Assembly: GCF_018691265.1 (NCBI RefSeq)
Contig: NW_024881303.1
Coordinates: 11,277,777-11,341,776 of the forward strand
DNA length: 64,000 bases
DNA from: Tyto alba
Lineage: Eukaryota; Chordata; Aves; Strigiformes; Tytonidae
Reading direction: 5' to 3'
A model generated the notes under the pieces. It searched no databases, had not been told where the DNA came from, and was given only the letters and a program-made list of their open reading frames with translations. Of this stretch, positions 61,405 to 64,000 are shown one piece after another (position 1 is the first letter of the stretch; each line of letters opens with the position of its first letter). Both the position numbers and the translations under genes were made by a program.

Positions 61405-61470
61405 ATGCATTTCATAGATTCTAGGGCCAGAAAAGGCTATTAGGATCACCTAGATTAAATTTAATATAAT
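61405..61470 (-). mobile_element. CR1-family LINE 3'-end stub
   Basis: TTCATAGATTCTAGGGCCAG, AAAAGGCTATTAGGATCACC, TAGATTAAATTTAATATAAT follows the reversed 3' end of an old CR1 subfamily (TTCATAGATTCTAAGGCCAG, AAGGGACCATTATGATCATC, TAGTCTGACC). The element is 5'-truncated after about 65 bases and lies on the minus strand. Confidence 0.72.
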
Positions 61471-61627
61471 TCAGGTTCAGTAGTAAATGCAGAGACCCAT
61501 TCTGACAGGCAGACAGCAAAGTGTAAGGTTGTTCTCAAAGTCTTTAAGAGAAAGGGGGAGAGAGCCAGAGGCAGATCTGCCAACTAATTCTCCGACAGAA
61601 ACAACTGGAGTTTGCCTGGAGACATGA

Positions 61628-61647
61628 TTTTTTTTTTTTTTTTTTTT
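61628..61647 (+). repeat. T20 homopolymer
   Basis: Uninterrupted T run directly left of the CpG-rich patch. Confidence 0.97.
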
Positions 61648-61679
61648 CCCAACCAGGTCCAACAGCTTCCCTGCAGCAG

Positions 61680-62240
61680 TGAGGTCTGCCCTCAGGGTGT
61701 GGTGAGCACCGGAGGGGTCACCTTCCCTCGCATGAAGCACCTGTGCTTTGCTAAGGATGCACAGCCCCTCATCACATCCCAGCTCGCCTCTTGCAGCGTG
61801 CAGGAGCCTCCTCTCCTCCCTCCCAAAAAGCTCCGGGATGGTTTTTTGGACCAGTTACAGCCGAGCAGAGCCCGCGCTGCCCTGGGCCCGCTGCTATCAT
61901 TGTCCCATGCACACCATGCGGTTTCTTCTCCCACTTGACCTCTCCAGCTGGGCTGGCTCTTCTCACAGGTCTTTCAAGCAGCCGCACCATAACCAAGCGC
62001 GATGGGGCTGGTGGGTGGCCTGGCTGCAACCCGCGGCTCCTCGTGGGGAGCACGGAGCAGGCGAAGAGCTTCAGAAGGCGGTTGTGTAGGAAGCTGCCTC
62101 AGACGCTGCCCGCTGCAGAGATGGGTAGATGGGATGCAAGCTCTTCCCTCCCCTGGGACTGCAGGAACCCACCAGGTATTTTTATTTCCCCACCAAACTT
62201 ATGCCGTTCACCTCAGGCTTAAACAGAGGAGTGTGAACGG
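61680..62240. other. CpG-rich patch (possible small CpG island)
   Basis: About 21 CpGs by hand count in 61681-62160, with GC clearly above the window average. Clusters lie near 61871 (CCCGCGC), 61998 (AGCGCG) and 62032 (CCCGCGG). Plus-strand open frames of 113, 143 and 92 codons overlap in three registers and none resembles a known protein. It may be an orphan island or promoter; there is no TATA box or exon that I can defend. Confidence 0.6.
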
Positions 62241-63019
62241 CTTTCAAATTTATTTTTTGAGTTGGTTGTTCGCTTTCTAAACCTGCCCCTGTTTTGGAGG
62301 AAAAGAAAAAGGCTTTTTAAAAAGTAGCGGCTGAGAAATTTGTCCTGGTTTATAAGTGGAAAAAAAAAAAAATATATATATATATATATACAAAAAGAAT
62401 CACTTTTATTTTCACCACAAAAGATGTTTTGCTATTTTTTCCCCCCCATCAAATCACTGCATTTACTATAAAGCCTCCTCTTTTTCCAAGAGTGACAAAG
62501 GGTTTATTTGAAAAGCTTTTGTTCTGTGCTGGCACCCGGGGCTGCAAAACCTGGGCCTGGCCCCGAGCTGCAGGTTCTGCCTGTCTCCTCTATGCTTTTC
62601 CTCCTTTTGCCTTGGGGCAACACAGAAAGAGTAAAGGAGACAGTGAGGCCACTTCTGAGCCTTATGTGTTTGTGTCTCACCCCTGTAAGAGAGCTCAGGT
62701 GACTGTTGTCCAGCTTCATTTGTATGCTTGGAGCCAATCCTGTCATGGATCCAAAACCCAATCATTCCTATTGATTTCATTGTGAATTTGTCATGTGGAA
62801 CAAGTCAGAAGAAAAGGTTGCCTTGTAGCTATAAGCAGAAAAAAAAAAAAAAAAAAAAAAAACAAAAACAAAAACAAAACTGAACCACCCCGAACCAAAA
62901 AAAAAAAACCAACAGCAAATAAGGAACCTAGAACTCTCCTTTACATTAGATAAGCATCTTGGCATGTTAAAATCACCCTTGAGCACCTCCCACTGAAAAT
63001 TAAAGGAAAGCCTCAGTTT
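62241..63019. other. Unassigned noncoding sequence with simple repeats
   Basis: A13 followed by (TA)n at 62360-62390, and an A-rich tract with AAAAC units at 62839-62908. No gene recognised. Confidence 0.55.
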
Positions 63020-63260
63020 TATCACTGAAGCTGAAAAATGTTATTATTTAACAATTGGTTGTGGGCATTGTTGGTGTTATAATATATCTCATTTCAAATT
63101 ACAACAGATGAGTGATCTCTAAATTGTTGGTTCAAATGAGATAATACTCCATCATGCTTTCCTTTGCAATACAAATCCACATAACTAGCACAGTATAAAT
63201 ACAATCACTGGCTGGTATAAAAGCTTCAAATACTATTTTAAATCCTGCAAGTATGGCTTG
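63020..63260. promoter_or_regulatory. Candidate conserved noncoding element
   Basis: Repeat-free block with AACAATTGG (SOX-like) near 63051, CATTGTTGG near 63067 and TTGTTGGTTCAAATGAG near 63124. The sequence CCTTTGCAATACAAATCC lies near 63161. Enhancer function is inference from motif content. Confidence 0.25.
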
Positions 63261-64000
63261 TGCTCAAATTGACAGCTCAATGCTCTGTCAGTTCCTACTG
63301 CCAATCTCATTATGGAAGTAAACGGCTCTATCTTATTTTATTCTGTTCTATACATGATGCACTTAAAAGGACTTAAAAAAACCCTAGTAAATGAAAATAT
63401 ATGGTACAATGAACAGTTAAAAATGTCAGTTGAATTAGTGTTTGTGTGATATCTTTTCAGCATACAATGCGAACACAAATGCTGCCTTTTATAGAGGTTT
63501 ATGCATACAAGGAACGTGAAGTGGAACAAATGAGATTTGAATTTTATTCTTCTTTTATAGCATTGCATTGCAGATAGCTTTTTTTAATTAGCTCCTATCT
63601 CAACACCTTTGGCAACTCTAAATAATTCAGGGAATCTTCTGTTGTTGTTGCTGTTGCTGTGGTTTGTTTTGCAGAGAAGTAGCCCTTGCAAATAGCAGGA
63701 AGCTTATCTGTCATCTACTTTAAAAATGTTCCTCCAATTTAACAACCAAACTCACAGGGAGTGTGCTGTGGTCTGCTCAGAGTCTTAAACCCAGATCAGC
63801 TGCCAGATGCATGGTGGCAAGCCCTAAGAGGTGCCAGGATTGTAACAGTTTGCTTCCCTGTTCATGAAATTTCCTACACACTCAACGAAGTGGAAAAGTC
63901 TGTAGAAGTCAGTTTGATGGAGGGGGCTCAGGGATCCAGTTCCCCACCAGCCCCTCAGCTCACCTAAGGAAGGACGGGAGGGACCCAGTGTCACCACACA
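63261..64000. other. Unassigned noncoding sequence
   Basis: Contains a (GTT)n/(GCT) triplet stretch at 63641-63661. The last 250 bases have a 68-codon plus-strand frame that resembles nothing. No gene supported. Confidence 0.5.

Noticed and set aside
61791..62222. 143-codon plus-strand open frame in the CpG-rich patch
   Set aside because: Three overlapping registers are all open here, typical of GC-rich noncoding DNA. The protein is low in pattern and resembles no family. Kept only as a finding to test.
1..64000. LTR retrovirus, DNA transposon, CRISPR array, rRNA, bacterial-style operons
   Set aside because: I looked for paired LTRs, gag/pol motifs, transposase motifs, regularly spaced direct repeats and ribosomal RNA sequence and saw none.

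Overview
This window looks like nuclear DNA from a bird, most likely an intergenic desert or the inside of one very large intron. The sequence is AT-rich and full of simple repeats. Stop codons are dense in all frames. The only recognisable proteins are pieces of one CR1 LINE on the minus strand (6269-8052), of the type whose 3' end reads like the abundant avian CR1 copies. There are no operons, rRNA or tRNA genes, no CRISPR array and no recognisable cellular protein-coding gene. One large retrotransposon in 64 kb, plus scattered very old repeat fossils, fits a repeat-poor avian genome better than a mammal. The species cannot be read from the sequence.

Layout: 1-6268 is unique noncoding DNA with an A-rich tract and two AT-rich homeodomain-site clusters. 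6269-8052 is the CR1 copy. It keeps much of the endonuclease domain and the C-terminal half of the reverse transcriptase, joined by an internal deletion and broken by a stop and frameshifts. 8053-20570 is mostly unique, with fossil SINE heads, a strong 61-nt hairpin (12925-12985) beside a second one (13019-13050), and an AT-rich candidate conserved element. 20570-21560 is a GC- and CpG-rich patch. 21560-37900 is mostly unique and holds two weak exon candidates: a 51-nt interval with good splice signals on the minus strand (31095-31145) and a plus-strand acceptor followed by open frames (32265-32408). 37920-38310 and 40190-40520 are the best enhancer-like blocks. 44770-45025, 49690-50640 and 61405-61470 are old CR1-family fragments, all reading on the minus strand. 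52071-52205 and 53016-53138 are two diverged copies of one unidentified module. 61680-62240 is a second CpG-rich patch.

No gene network can be described because no gene is established. The likely function of the window, if any, is cis-regulatory or structural. The regulatory calls rest on motif content and on the lack of repeat or coding explanations. I could not align to other genomes, so conservation is inference throughout. Repeat families are recalled by resemblance, not by a database search.
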